Origin: Lutraria lutraria
Taxonomy: Eukaryota; Mollusca; Bivalvia; Venerida; Mactridae
Direction of reading: 5' to 3'
DNA length: 64,000 nt
Assembly: GCA_964023205.1 (NCBI GenBank)
Contig: OZ026835.1
Coordinates: 23,635,817-23,699,816, forward strand
Shown here: positions 46,780 to 59,407 of the stretch, piece after piece
How the letters are laid out: the number at the start of each line of letters is the position of its first letter
Position numbering within the stretch: the stretch's first letter is position 1
Notes under the pieces: model-generated
Told to the model about the DNA's origin: nothing
Databases searched by the model: none
What the model saw: only the letters and a program-made list of their open reading frames with translations
Translations under genes and position numbers: made by a program

Positions 46780-47130
46780 TAGAACGGATATCAAAGATCA
46801 ACTCTGATATGGCCGTCCCGCAACAGCTGCAACCGAAAGTGATGTTGCTGCAGTAAAAGAAAATGTAGAGGAAGATGCCCGCTATTATACAGCGGAGGAG
46901 ATAAGTCATTTATGTAGCATTAATTCGTCATCAGTTTTACATATACTGAGAGACGTTTTAAAGCTACGTAAGATTTGCGCCCGGTGAATACCCCACCTCC
47001 TCACTAATGGCCAAAAGAGGAAGCGTGCAAATTGCTTCACATCTGTTCAATAGTTGCAAGAATGCTGACCAAAGACGCATGAATGAAGTCGTCACTAGCG
47101 ATGAAATATGGGTTTATTTTTTATGAGACA
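46780..47130 (+). mobile_element. Mariner transposase relic
   Basis: The frame GRPATAATESDVAAVKENV leads to EEISHLCSINSSSVLHIL (second helix-turn-helix), LKLRKICAR, a stop, then IPHLLTNGQKRKRANC. After a frameshift it reads DQRRMNEVVTSDEIWVY, the region with the first catalytic Asp of mariner. The catalytic triad's remaining parts are not recognisable downstream. It is a single old fragment with at least one stop and frameshift. Confidence 0.75.
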
Positions 47131-48090
47131 GAGGGTAAGGGAACAGATGAACCCCTTAAAACCGGATCCCTTCCAAAATGGGTCAATAGTCCAGTTTTCT
47201 AAACGTTTAGAGAACAAATTAGGACTTGAAAATCGTCCTTTTTTCAGGGAATTCCTTTTTCGGAGAGTCCGGATTTTAGGGGTTTACTTAATATTGTTAC
47301 AAATGATGATACACAACCTCCTGAGTTGTAATGTATGGCATAGATTAATACAAAGTGAATGCATGATGAATGTCCATGCACATACTCTTGTTTTATGACA
47401 ATTATAAACCATCAAGTGCCAACAAAGTCACCAAGCCAGAGTTCACATAGCACACGACACAGCCGGTCATGTAAATAGTTTTATCATTAGAGCCATGATA
47501 ACTTTATTATGAAATATGCGTAAGATAACTTGCAGTTCACTTATCATGTGTTTGGTTCACAAATAACCCTCGAAATGTATTGTCCCGTATGTACATATAG
47601 TGTTACAAAGTCAATATTCTGAGATTTTCTTCTAGTACAACCGCTGAATGTTTTCACAGTTCAAGTGCCTAATGCAGGATAGCTGCGTTATATAAACTAA
47701 AGCGTTCACTTGCACTCATTGTTCAAACTGAACTACAAATGTTCACTATTAACATACTCCTTTACAGTACTTATATGTCTCTGAATAGCCCGCGTGCTGT
47801 GACTACACGCGTTTTGATGCTATCAATATGGTCCCATGTCTCGAGCCCATACACGGTTTCCTTTTTTGTCTGTAGTAAGGATTACACAGTCGGATTTACA
47901 TGCGCTGTCGATCTGATTGGACGTAACTGTACTTGGCGAGGGTTGTAGAATATCTCACAACCATTCTTCCCTAAACTTTTTATACCATTTTCCTTTTTCA
48001 TAAACATATACCTTTAACCTCTTTTTATTTAATGTTATTTCCGATAAAGGTTATACCAGAGGGTGATATAGCTTAACGTTCATCCGAGAC
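47131..48090. other. Non-coding stretch
   Basis: It may include unrecognisable remains of the mariner element. Open frames have no recognisable domain. Confidence 0.3.
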
Positions 48091-48094
48091 AAGT

Positions 48095-48428
48095 AAATAA
48101 TAACTATCTAGTATTCGTTTGAAGTCATATGCATGTACTTTGAAATAATAACTGTCTAGTGTACGTTTGAAGACATATGCATGTACTTTGAAATAATAAC
48201 TGTCTAGTGTACGTTTGAAGTCATATGCATGTACTTTGAAATAATAACTGTCTAGTGTACGTTTGAAGTCATATGCATGTACTTTGAAATAATAACTGTC
48301 TAGTGTACGTTTGAAGTCATATGCATGTACTTTGAAATAATAACTGTCTAGTGTACGTTTGAAGTCATATGCATGTACTTTGAAATAATAACTATCTAGT
48401 GTACGTTTGAAGTCATATTCATGTACTT
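48095..48428. repeat. 48-bp satellite, 7 copies
   Basis: Seven units of 48 bp with core 'gtttgaagtcatatgcatgt' plus 'actttgaaataataactgtc' and 'tagtgtac'. The middle copies are near identical; the first and last carry the most changes. The octamer-like ATGCAT occurs in nearly every unit. Confidence 0.95.
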
Positions 48429-48460
48429 TTTATTGCTACTTATTTTCGAATGCTAAATGA

Positions 48461-48850
48461 AACAAGAAATGTCTTTACAAAGACAGCCGCCAAGTGTATT
48501 TGATGTTATGATGTATGATTTTTTTAAATTTAATTCCTAAATTTCCGTTATAGTACCGTGTGAAAACCACCTATCACATGGCAGTCCAATTAGGTCACGT
48601 ATTAAAACCGTACAGTTTTACTTTACAAACACAAGAAGTACGCATTAAGCAACTGTAGAATCGCTGTAGGTTGGCGTGGTCTTAAAATTACTACTCTTGT
48701 AGATTTCGACCAATTGATGGAAGAGTTTCCTCTGAGTCATCCAACAGAATGAGGAATTTCTTCAGAATAATTAATACGCCATACCAAGAAATATAGGTCA
48801 AAAGTGAGCTTAGACACATTGGCGAAAAAAGATTTTATTTCACCTTCAAA
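48461..48850 (-). mobile_element. Helentron-like repeat (family C), copy 1
   Basis: It begins 'aacaagaaatgtctttacaa' with a GTCTTT/AAAGAC hairpin, the inverted form of a hairpin-CTTGTT 3' end. Later blocks 'ccaattaggtcac', 'gttggcgtggt' and 'agaaatataggtcaaaagtg' are shared in order with 59.41-59.93 kb. Confidence 0.65.
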
Positions 48851-49745
48851 TATGGTACAGAGTCCTCAAATTTATATTTTTACAATTTTGATTAAACCAG
48901 TTTTTCTAACCATTTCAATGTGCATTATTTAAATTAGATTAACTATATACACCAAGCGTTTTCTCAGCTGCCTCTAGTAAAACGTCTTCAACACCATTAA
49001 CAACACGGTTGGTGGATTATTTCTCCATATCGCCGTTATCCAAACGCTCTACAAGAGTGCCAGCATGTGACCTATCGATGGCTCTTAAATCGATTTTATT
49101 AATGAATAAATACTTATATAAAATGGCGAATAGCTCAATATCCAATCGTATAGAATTATTTTACTAAATAACTAAATCCTTTTGAAGTTACTGCTGCGAA
49201 ATATGGGGCTTTGATAGTGGTAATGTGATTGAAAGGGTTCATATACAAGTTTGTGAAATTACTTCAGGTTGTATTAAACACGTATACTGATTTCGTATAT
49301 GGGGAATTGGGTCGAGTATCATTTCATAAAGTACATCATCTTTACAATATTAACAAATACCAGATTAAGATAATTTAAACTGGTGATAAAAATATCTAAA
49401 AACGAGAAACGAGGTATTGATACATTTATAAAAAAAGCCAAACAAAATGTATCAATCAATGTTTGATTACATTTGTTTAGGAATTAATGTCCCACCAAAA
49501 ACCCCGTCTCCACCAAATAGATTAAAACATTGTTCAATTTTTTTAATGTATGATTATGTGGTGATCTTTGTGGTGTGTCGTTTACTTCCACCACCTTTAC
49601 TATTTGGTTGTTATCTACAGCATAAAATGTGTTATAGACAATTATAAACTGTTGTTTAATGTTTAAATGCCAATTTCACAGCTATGGTCATTACAGGGCC
49701 GCTCCATGGAGAAGGGAGGGGGGATACATGAGAGACTGACATTTA
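48851..49745. other. Non-coding stretch
   Basis: No supported gene or repeat unit. A homopurine 'gggagggggga' run lies near 49.72 kb. Confidence 0.3.
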
Positions 49746-49749
49746 TAAC

Positions 49750-50590
49750 CCTTCCCTTTTTTTTGTAATTATTTATTTCCACATTCAATTTTCACACCAT
49801 AAAAGAACACAAGTATATATATATATATAGGTACAAATATAGTGTAAATATAGTTGTTAGTTATTTTACAGGCAAAAAACAAAATACATTGTATTTGATA
49901 ATCTCATTTTTTCAATTTATATACCAATATCTAATAATTATTTGTAATTTATCGTTTTTTCAAAAATCAATAGAGCGAAGAATAGAAGAAATCTAATGGT
50001 TCTAATTTAAAGTTTCCAAACTATCCTTGGTAAAATTATATATATCAAAATCATGTGTATTTATATCACCAAGTTAATCCACAACAAAAAAACACTTACT
50101 GTATTAGTCTAATGATGAATAGTGCTTAAAGTACGAACTAGACCACAATTTGCCTTATTAATTCTTAACAGGAGCACATTAATTTTCATATGCAGAAATA
50201 GAAAAAAAAAGAAAAATGAATTGCCTAACTAAATCATAAATAATAAATAAGATGAACATTTGTTGAATGAATGAATACATGTGTACAAGCAAATATAATA
50301 ATAGAAAATTCAAGAGTTTGTGTTATTTTATAATGCGACAAATGAATAGGGTTAGTTTTTATTAGAAAAAAGACATTATCCTACCAAATATTTTTCAAGT
50401 TACAGCTATAAAAAAACAGAAAAAAAATAAGAAGGTAAGGTTTCATAATGGCGTAAGTGTTTCAATTTTAAGTGAAGAAATCAAAAACAATTTCATTAGT
50501 TCACAAGAACTCTTACTGCTATATGATCCTAAGGTGCATTTATATGGTCATGTTTTCAAATATGAAATAACAGAATGATACAGTTGTTTG
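49750..50590. other. Probable 3' region of the LINE tail
   Basis: On the minus strand this follows the LINE coding end and is A/T-rich with poly-purine runs. The 't'-run near 49.76 kb could mark its poly-A tail. It also contains an 'atatatatatatat' run near 49.82 kb. Assignment is by position only. Confidence 0.35.
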
Positions 50591-50592
50591 GA

Positions 50593-51340
50593 CTATGGGG
50601 TTTCCTGCTGTAATACAGTCATGAAACAATGCCATTTTTTATTAAAGCGGTCAATATTAAAAGAATTCCATGACATGAACTGTTCCGTCTTAAGATATGT
50701 AAGTAGGTACTTTTTAAAATTTGCAAGGGTAGGGAAAGTATCATTCATCTTACAATAATATATATACTTTTTTGCAATAATAATTACTTGATTAAAAATT
50801 TGATTTGCTAATGTTAATAAAAGTGGACTACCCAGTATCAGTTCTGTTTTTGTCCAGAGACTGGTTATTTTTGGTTTGATATTATTGACCCAGTCTTTGA
50901 GATGTTCCCAAAAAGAAGATACAAATTTGCAATTATAAAAAAAGATGACATAAAGTTTCTGTTTCTTGGTGACAAAAAGTACAGGAAGAATCATTTCTTA
51001 ATCCCATTTTAGTTAATAGATAGTTTGTACCTAAGATTCTATGATTAATCCTATATTGGAACCATTGTAAATTTGAGTCCTTAGAAATCTTAAAAGGGAT
51101 TTTATAAATATATTTCCACTCAAATTGTTCAGGTAAATTTAAGTCAACTTCCCACTTTGTTGTTGCTTTTAAAATTGTATTATTTTTAGTTAGTAATTTG
51201 TCATAAATATTTCTACATCCCTTTTTAGACGAGGTGATGAGCTTAATTTGTGTAGGTTGGGAAATTAATTCTTTATCAAATGGTTTTGGCATTAATTCTA
51301 TCTTATTGTAACTGGATCTTATTGACTGAATTATGCTATT
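50593..51340 (-). mobile_element. L1/Tx1-like LINE, C-terminal part of ORF2
   Basis: The minus strand reads WEVDLNLPEQFEWKYIYKIP, LQWFQYRINHRILGTNYLL, then CTFCHQETETLCHLF, the C-x2-C...H zinc-knuckle region at the end of L1/Tx1-type reverse transcriptases. A frameshift near 50.94 kb continues in another frame as CKFVSSFWEHLKDWVNN and then a long basic/aromatic tail to a stop at 50593. The upstream polymerase domain is absent, so this is a 5'-truncated insertion, typical of LINEs. Confidence 0.8.
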
Positions 51341-51479
51341 ATATTGTAACCCTTCCCTTTTCCTGTTTCTGTATCGCCCCCGCTGTAAAGCACGATATCC
51401 GCCTCGTCCCTTTTCCTGTGGTTTTCTACAGTACTTGACTCGGTGGTCGGGATTGGGCCACTGAAAAAGTTTCCATGAG

Positions 51480-51560
51480 AAATTCGAAAGGCGGAGCCGG
51501 GAATTCAACCCACGATCTTTCGTTCATTAGTCTGTTGTGTCACCGTCCAATCAACGACCA
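51480..51560 (-). mobile_element. tRNA-like SINE head fragment
   Basis: Minus strand 'gggttgaattccc' (51499-51511) resembles a B box, with 'gtcgttgattggacggtgac' upstream in the place of an A box. It does not fold as a tRNA. Confidence 0.4.
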
Positions 51561-52360
51561 TCCCTTTTATTATAGATAAAACAGTCATTTTAATTAGTAA
51601 ATGTCATTCTCATGATATGCGTAGTTGTTATGTTTCTCAGCAAATAGAACGAAGATCTTTATAAGTGGTACACAATGTATGTGTATTTGTAGTAATAACA
51701 CTCGAGTGATGAAGCAAATAAGGCTTTTACATTAAGCACTCCGGGATAAAATATGTTGGATAAAATGAGGTTTTCACATTAGGGTAAGACGTCAATCATG
51801 ATAGATAAAACAGTTTGTGTTTTACGACAGACATGAATTCAAACAAGTCGGCGACGTAATCATTATGTTGATATGTATACACAATTTTACTATTAATAAG
51901 AAATGCAAATACGCTCTTCATACTTGCTTTAAATTTATACTAGTATATCATAATGATCAAGAAAACTGGCGTGTAATTCAATATCTGATTTACATATTGT
52001 AGTTATACATAATCAATAACTAACCCCCGATCTATCAACATTCAAAAGTGTTCTTAATATTGACCACATAATATAATACTCTATTCGTCATTATGACCTA
52101 CATTTTTCAACCGCATAACAATTCTTAAAAATGTGTCACATTTATCATCATCTGAGTTTTCTTAGCAAGTCTTTGTGACTGCAGATGAGTCAATTCTTAG
52201 TAAACAAATAAGATATTTATGTTCAATATTTTTTTTTTAGTTACATGACCTGTTATCGTCAGAACAGTTTCTTTTTCCATCGAAGTATAAAAACATTATA
52301 CACCATTAAGTGTTCTTCAACCGAGTTTATTATTTTTTATTTATTACATCGGATTTAATC
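51561..52360. other. Non-coding stretch
   Basis: No supported feature. Confidence 0.3.
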
Positions 52361-52362
52361 GT

Positions 52363-52624
52363 CCATTTTCAACATTATTTCAGTTATATCGTGGCGGGCA
52401 GTCCTCCGAACCAGCTTCCCAGGATTTCATTTAGGCCTTTATTAGTACTAACGAGTTTATATCGCAAGCTACAACCAAGCTACCCCACATAATGGGCAAT
52501 TTAAAATAGGATGTAATATTTTCTGTAAAATTTTTCACGGACAGTGTGAGCCTCGCCCAGGGCTCAACTCAAAACCACTTTATCAGTAGACCAACGCTCA
52601 TACTACTGAGCTAATCGGGCGGGC
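52363..52624 (-). mobile_element. tRNA-derived SINE (family B), copy 2
   Basis: Same order of landmarks as 28.41-28.69 kb: 'ccattttcaacattatttca', 'gttatatc', 'tcatttaggcc', 'cacggacagtg', and the minus-strand A-box-like 'attagctcagtagtatgag' near the right end. Divergence between copies indicates an old family. Confidence 0.75.
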
Positions 52625-54695
52625 TTCAGTCGAGTTTAGCAAAACATTGTGAAGTAGAAGTAGATCCCGAACTCCCGATCTGAAAATCAGAAGATCGATT
52701 TCTTGGTTGGGATTTCTGCGATTGTCTCACTTCCAAAAGTTGGGTAAGTAATCATTTGTAACCCAAGCTTAAATCAGTATTCATGATTGATAGATATGTA
52801 ACAAACTGTTAGAAAGAAATATGAATGAACTAACTGTTTGCTGGGTCCAAGGTTACAAGAATGGATCTGAGATTAACAGTCTGCAAGTTTATATCTCATT
52901 ATTGTTCAGATCACACTTCAGAATGTCAGCTATGCGTAAGTCAGCGGCTATATCAAGAGATAACTTCTTTGTATTATATTGTTTGAAAAGTAATGCAGAC
53001 ATAATTATAAAAATAACAATTTAGTAATAAACTAATATAACATAATAGTATAATGATTTATTCAGCTACATAGTTTAATAATCCCTGACCCTGTATTGTT
53101 TATTTTCATCTCACGCACTTTGCTTAACTATTGAGGACCATTCACGAGAGCTTCCTTGGTAATATTTCAATACATGTACTTTTATACTGGGATTCATTTC
53201 TTCGATCAATTCATAAAACATTTGCTTGAAGATCAATAAAAATCTTTCTTACTTTTTGTGACATCAGTATCGGATTAATACATACAACATGAACTTAACG
53301 GGTATTAAACACTGTGAACCCGCTTTAATAAGAAATTCTGAGTGTACACATATGTGACATTAAGAAACTTAGCTCTTTACGGTAAAAAAGGATGCTTTTA
53401 ATGTAAGAAAATGCAGCACTTAATGATTTAGGTTATGTACATTTTGCTGTTGTAAACTATTCATTTTTATTCGATGTTACCATTTATATACAATGCACTT
53501 TATGTTATTTCAAATACATGTACATACCGATGAAGTACTTCGTACAAGTCAACATACATTTTGATCTGTTTTGTAATCTGGTTTTATTATAATTATATTA
53601 TTCGAATATCACGACTCCCCCAATAAAACGCTGTCCAATTTTTTCTCTACCTTCTCATGAGTTAATGTAGTAGGATCCGAACTCTAAAATTATTATCACA
53701 AAATGGGAGGTACAGATTTTGGAAATATTTTTAATTTGAGTAGGTTTCTATGAATGAATGACCATGTCATTTAAAAATAAGAGTTTTTTGCATTAAATCT
53801 TTGGGAGTAACCCATTTTTCAAACATTAAAGAATAAAGGACATCGCTTTTAAAGAAACCTCGTAGTAAAAGGATGCAAGGGCAACCACTCTGTGACAAAA
53901 GTTTTTAAAATGTGTCGTAAAATAAATTGAAATATCCGAGATAAATATTTAAAAGAATAAGGATAATAAGGCTTTACTATTGTATATTGAATTTTCAGTC
54001 TAGCGTTGAGCAGATACATCATAAAAGTACAGTATTAGGGAAGTAATATAATACATTATGATTAAACACTGGATTTGTGGTTAAAGTGGCCTAATAGACA
54101 TATTACGTAAAACGTATAAATTATGTTTTAAATACAGTTTTACACTTGTTCAAGTCGTCAGTGTATTGATACTTAATACACAAATATCAAAGTTTCTGTA
54201 TTTAATTGACATAATCAATAAATCAATTTCATTTCAACGTGAACTTTTATTCAAACAGTTTTTTTTACATTTGCAAATAATGAAAACTTCATTAAACAAA
54301 CAAAGCTTAGAAACCTGATAACTTCTCACGGACATCGATGGGGTACATATTTCCGGAATTGCTTTACTCTATTATTTTATTCTATAGTTTTGTGCATGAA
54401 TAAGTAAATTTGAAATTACTAGATATTTTTATGTTTCTCGCTCAATGGGAACATTAACTTAATGTTCACTTTATCAATCGCGAAAGATAAATACGTTTGA
54501 AAGACAGTCATTCTAATAATGATTCTTGAAAACGAATACCTAGTGTCGAATACTTGTATAGGTAGTGACCGGAAACCACATTACTAAAATTTGTTATCCT
54601 ACATCAATATACAAAGCGTATTCTCTGTGGCGTGAATGTTCAGATATGCCTGTTTATTAATATTTAATTTATTGTTTTTAGTTTATATCTAGTTT
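52625..54695. other. Non-coding stretch
   Basis: About 2 kb of AT-rich sequence with no supported gene, repeat or regulatory block. Confidence 0.35.
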
Positions 54696-54699
54696 TATG

Positions 54700-54915
54700 C
54701 CCCTTTCAACAGCCAGAGCCATATGAGGTGGACCGTTCACTTAACCATCGTTCCTGGGAAGAACCACTACTTTACTCCCATCCTCCATAAGCAAATGCCT
54801 ACTTTCTCTCATAAAGGTCGGTAGAGGGGCTTGAACCCACGACCCTCTATCAGTGAGAGGTTACAGTGATTTGAAGTCAGCGATCTTAACCTCTTGACCA
54901 CGTAGGCGGGTCCCG
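54700..54915 (-). mobile_element. tRNA(Ser/Leu)-derived SINE (family A), copy 2
   Basis: The minus-strand tRNA-like head has a B-box region at 54826-54838 (GGGTTCAAGCCCC). 'cctctatcagtgagaggtta' and 'cagtgatttgaagtcagcg' are nearly identical to the copy at 30.8 kb. The body extends left to about 54.70 kb. Confidence 0.75.
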
Positions 54916-54919
54916 GTTA

Positions 54920-55454
54920 AGCCCGAGTAGTTACGATTGATAAAATTGGTCTTTACATTGAGTTTTTTTCACAGTCTTTCTTAATAAGATGTCCGAAATC
55001 GGCCATTTTCGCTGTTGAGAGCCTCTGTTTAGAGTTATGTTGTTAATACGATGCGATACTTTTTTATGATAATTCGTAATGTAGACTCCAACGAAATCGA
55101 TAGGAACCGAGGGACTGGGGGCCATAACCATCATTATTAAATAACTATTTATTATCAGCCTTGTAACTTGTTTACTGCCTGGCGTAATAATGCAATGGCA
55201 TATCCAATAAGCGGGCCAATATCTATATCACTTTCGGCATTTGGCCAATACGACTGCCCTCTGACAAATAACAGGGCCTATATCAAATCACTGATTTATT
55301 AACATATAATACAAAGTGCTAAAATGATCAATCCCGTTGACTAGGGTCCCAATTGATTATGTGAGACATTATTGATCCGACTGTGTTATTTGTTAATTGA
55401 TCACTCGAAGATACACAACATGGGCTTTTTTATCAACGATTGCCGCCTTCTATT
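54920..55454. other. Non-coding stretch
   Basis: No supported feature. Confidence 0.3.
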
Positions 55455-55456
55455 AA

Positions 55457-55621
55457 TACAGTACAACCCCTCTAGAGCGGCCCTCTGTGGAGCAACAACA
55501 TCTCTATAACAACACCTTTAAAATTTCCCTAAGCTGACATTTGCTATAAATTTAACCTCTAAAAAAAACGGCCATTATTTGCAGCCCCCACAGGGTGTTG
55601 CTCTACAGAGGTTGTACTGTA
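55457..55621. mobile_element. MITE with ~22-bp terminal inverted repeats
   Basis: Left end 'tacagtacaacccctctaga' and right end 'ctacagaggttgtactgta' pair with few mismatches over about 22 bp; flanking TA suggests a TA target duplication. At 165 bp with no coding capacity it is a complete non-autonomous element, related by its ends to the fragments at 13.47 and 26.93 kb. Confidence 0.75.
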
Positions 55622-57765
55622 TAGATTTTGTGATATTTTGTAGCGTCAATGATTATCTAAGGAAAACTTCCTCAGAATTTTGCTATTTGTTTTCGTTTAT
55701 AATAATTGTGAATAAGGTAGTCGATCAGAATTTCTTTTAAGTCAAATATCTACTAAACGAAGGACGTTTTACAAATCTGAGACACGTAGTTTAATACTAT
55801 TATTGTTATTTAATAGTTTATAGTTGCAATAAATAGTAGTAATCGTTGTTTAAAAGGTGTAAATTACGTGCGATGTGAGTTCAAAGAATTCTAAGTATAC
55901 TAGTTGGACTTGATTTTTATCAAAATCAAGTCCTTTGTAATCGTTGACTTATATTTTGTCGCTGGACTCCATAACAGCTTGGTCAAAAGAATGCCATATA
56001 AAGGAAATAGTACGCAACAAAATGGTGTGTTTATATAGAAGTATCTGGAATATTTCCCCCATTAAGTGTGTCAGATCTAAATATATTTCAAATCATTTTA
56101 TTGTAACTACATGGAAAGAGTCATGTATCTAAATAAGTGCTTGTCGGTAGATACATGAGATATTCAAATGCGTAGAATTGAAACCGCGTTTTCACTGTCC
56201 AATGAAATTTCTTGCCGTAAAAGTAGTTCTACTTTCGGTTTTCGTTCGATAGTTCAGAAACATCTCTACGGACGTATTCATGCATTTGCAACAATCTACC
56301 ATCGATGTACATGTATGTGTTTTGTGCCTTTCTAACATTTCTTGATATTACAAAGCGAATTTATATCTAATCGTATTTTCCGTGATATTCACACCAACTA
56401 GTGTTAGTTTGATGACGGAATCGCTATTTATAGACTCGCTCCCCGCAGTGGCTAGTTGCAAAGCGTAGCCGGTGTGGGGAGTTTGATGATAAGAAGGTTG
56501 AATGTTTAAACTGCGGCTTACGAATAATAATTCGAGTCGCTAAATACGAACGTAAATTACTGGATACGTGCTTTTAAAAATTGCTGTTTAAGAGTTCCTT
56601 TTACGCCAGATTATTTAGAATTACATAATCACGTCTAAATTTCATGCAACATCGGGTTAACTATAGGTCATATAGGTCTTACTCTACTGTGTCAGGACCT
56701 TTTTGATTTAAGTGACCCTGAATGTGTTCAATGCGACGATGTTATGTTGTGTTAAAACCAGAAGAATCAATGTTTGTATTTACTGTTACTGAAGTGTTGT
56801 TTACTAGTTTTGTACAATAAAGAGTTTTAATGCAATTACATTGTCTTCAATTAATGTGCTAATCATTAAACTTTCCAATATCAGACTTTTTTCATCTTAA
56901 AATTTTAGCAAAGGGACTATAGTAAAGCCTTAGCGTATTTCATTTACCATAGTACATGCATATGACCTGCATTACAATATGAATGAAAAATCGGTCCGTA
57001 ATTTTAAATGTTAAGATATTTGTATGGGCTCGAACGATGTGGGTACACATTTCTCTCTTTTGCCTCGTACGGTAAAAATCAAGTCCGACAGTACTTTCAG
57101 TACTTTGATATATAGTTTGTTTCCAATCACATGCAATCGGCTCTGTATAGGATAGTGCGTTTGTTTATGTTTACAAATATGGATCAGTTTTTAAAAGTCA
57201 TGTCTTGGTGAAACTTGATATGGACAAATACTCAATGACGCTACATTAAATGAGTAACCTAAATCAGTGTGAACGTGACAATCACTCACCCATGAGATAC
57301 CAGTCCTGTTTACCTATAACCTATATCACGAGTTTGATTTTTCCAACATCTATAAATAAATGAAGTTTTAACCAGTATCACGATTTTGATTTATAAATAA
57401 CTCACAAATTTGAATCAACACATACTTTGAATGGAAGTTCGTGATTGTTTTAAAAAAGGGTTCAGTACGCTTTTATTCAGAGCTGCTGAGTCACAAATAT
57501 AACCTGAGAGCATTTGACAAATATCTATGGTAAACATGATAATTTCTATGCACACAATTAAATATTCGTACTCAAACAAGACCGGGACCGTACCATGAAT
57601 ATACCTCGTCTCTATCGACTGATTTCTAATATTAGCGTATCAGCTAGGTTGCTTTAAAAGCGGACTCCAACTCGTGAACAAGACTTTAAATGACGGATAT
57701 CCATTGATAATCTATAGTCGTACATCGCAGCACCGGCAATAAAGAAGATCGCATACAATATTTTA
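55622..57765. other. 5' flank of the DOMON gene and unassigned DNA
   Basis: Mostly featureless. A 16-base-arm hairpin lies at 56439-56481. A TATA-like 'ctttaaaag' near 57651 precedes the signal-peptide exon by about 120 bases and could be its core promoter. Confidence 0.35.
56439..56481. other. GC-rich hairpin
   Basis: Arms 'ctccccgcagtggcta' and 'tagccggtgtggggag' pair with two mismatches around an 11-base loop, standing out in AT-rich DNA. It could be a terminator-like or small-RNA hairpin, or a remnant of a foldback element. Confidence 0.5.
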
Positions 57766-57771
57766 TATTTC

Positions 57772-57834
57772 ATGATGGGAGCTCTTCGGATTAATAAGTT
57801 ATCTATTATCCTAGCAATATTTCTACAGTATCAG
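57772..57834 (+). CDS. Secreted DOMON protein, signal-peptide exon
   Basis: From ATGATG the exon encodes 21 residues, MMGALRINKLSIILAIFLQY then Q, with basic residues followed by a hydrophobic core: a classic signal peptide. It ends at a GTATGA donor in phase 0. The first DOMON exon downstream (62045) begins in phase 0, so the two join in frame across a 4.2-kb intron loaded with repeats. The link is inferred from phase, strand and the expectation that a DOMON protein is secreted; no exon was seen between them. Confidence 0.55.
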
Positions 57835-59045
57835 GTATGAACAATAATTATTCATTTGAACGTGTATTAAATCACGGATTGATCCATATCTTAGGATGCG
57901 TAATTTTAGTGTAACAAATGTCTTGCTTCATTTTTTCTAATCCGTATGACTGAGTTTTTATTTGAATAATTACACTGCATGTTTTATCTTAATTTTAGGG
58001 TCACTTTTTTAGATTTTTGTATTTTTCTTTATTTAATGAAAAACCGGTATTCTGTTTACCAAGCAGTTGTTCTTTGGTTCCGAATATAACGTTAATTGCT
58101 TTGCGGAACAGCGCAATTTTTAAACGTTATTTATCAAAAATTAAATAAAAAATCTATCTATTTATCTTTATTACAATCTGGGTTCATATATCAAAATCAT
58201 GATATGATAATATTATTATCAGATATATTTTCTTTAAAAAAGCTAAACCTGAAAATCAATTATTTTTTTAATTTCAGCGAACGGATTGATTTTAATGCAT
58301 GTGAAATTATTATGTGTTGTACTATTTATCATACAAACAAACGAACAGTGTAGTTAGATTGATGCTGAAGTGACATTAAAGCGGCTGAAGCTTATAATAA
58401 ATTTATTAATTATTATTTGCACGTTAAAGAACTTAATTATACGTATCCCTGTATTATCAAGATTATTATATTTTAACAACATAAAATCCTGAACAATGGA
58501 ATAATTCACATGGAAGAATTCCAATTAATTCAGAGACTGCTATAAATGAAATAATACAGTCAGACAGTAACCACCTGTCATTATTCATGTTTAATTAAAT
58601 ATTTATTTATTGTCATTTTCACGATATATTACCAGACTTTACTTTTTTAAATTTGAAAGTTATAATTCTGATTTTCTGTTACATCACAGAACTAATACGA
58701 GAAGCTTTATGAATGTTGTTTATGTCCATTCACTGTGTATCTACAGTGAAGTAGCTATAGTTGTCATTGTTAACAAAATAACAGTGGGGAGGTATCAAGC
58801 AGGTCACACACTGCAACATTTATAGAACAAAAAATGTAACTTATTATAAAGTAACATAATAATATTTATATTACAGGTGATTTATCTAATTCCGTAAAAT
58901 TATAAATTCTATTCCAAACTATAGTACCGCATAAACTAGTATGAAGTACGGATATCTGATATCATATCAAAGATTGTGTTATTTTGTATGTATGTTGATA
59001 ATTGATGATACTATCATTTATGTACATGATGAGCATTGACCTAGC
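57835..59045. other. First part of DOMON intron 1
   Basis: AT-rich with random short open frames and no supported exon. Confidence 0.35.
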
Positions 59046-59047
59046 TC

Positions 59048-59296
59048 CGAGGTTATAAAACTTGAGATCAGTCACAGAGCACAAAATATCTATTCCAATC
59101 TCCAAAGTATTATGGTTTATAAGATAGAGCCCATTAATATGTATATAATGTTCATATAGATTACTCTGTCGGGCTAATGTATCAATAATATCATTATTGG
59201 ATTATCATAATTAAATTAGGAACACTAAAAGACATGATATGAGATTCGAGCTCGGAGACCGATCTTTAGTTTTATAACCCCAGACCTCAATGTCCG
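59048..59296. mobile_element. MITE family D, copy 2
   Basis: Inverted ends: 'gaggttataaaacttgagat' at the left and 'gatctttagttttataaccc' at the right. The interior matches 16.72-16.99 kb in the same order. It is 250 bp long, non-coding, and lies inside the DOMON intron. Confidence 0.7.
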
Positions 59297-59407
59297 ATAA
59301 TACCATAAGAGTTTAAGAAGGGATGTGTTTCTGTGAGGGGTTAAAATGTTGCCTTAATTATAAACGATGACATGGACTATTTTTTAACATATTATTAAGC
59401 CATTTAG

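Noticed and set aside
47108..47398. 96-codon plus-strand open frame after the mariner fragment
   Set aside because: It overlaps the mariner DEIWVY region in another frame and shows no domain; it is a by-product of transposon decay.
58096..58353. 85-codon plus-strand open frame in DOMON intron 1
   Set aside because: AT-driven Ile/Leu/Asn/Lys composition, no splice support and no recognisable domain.
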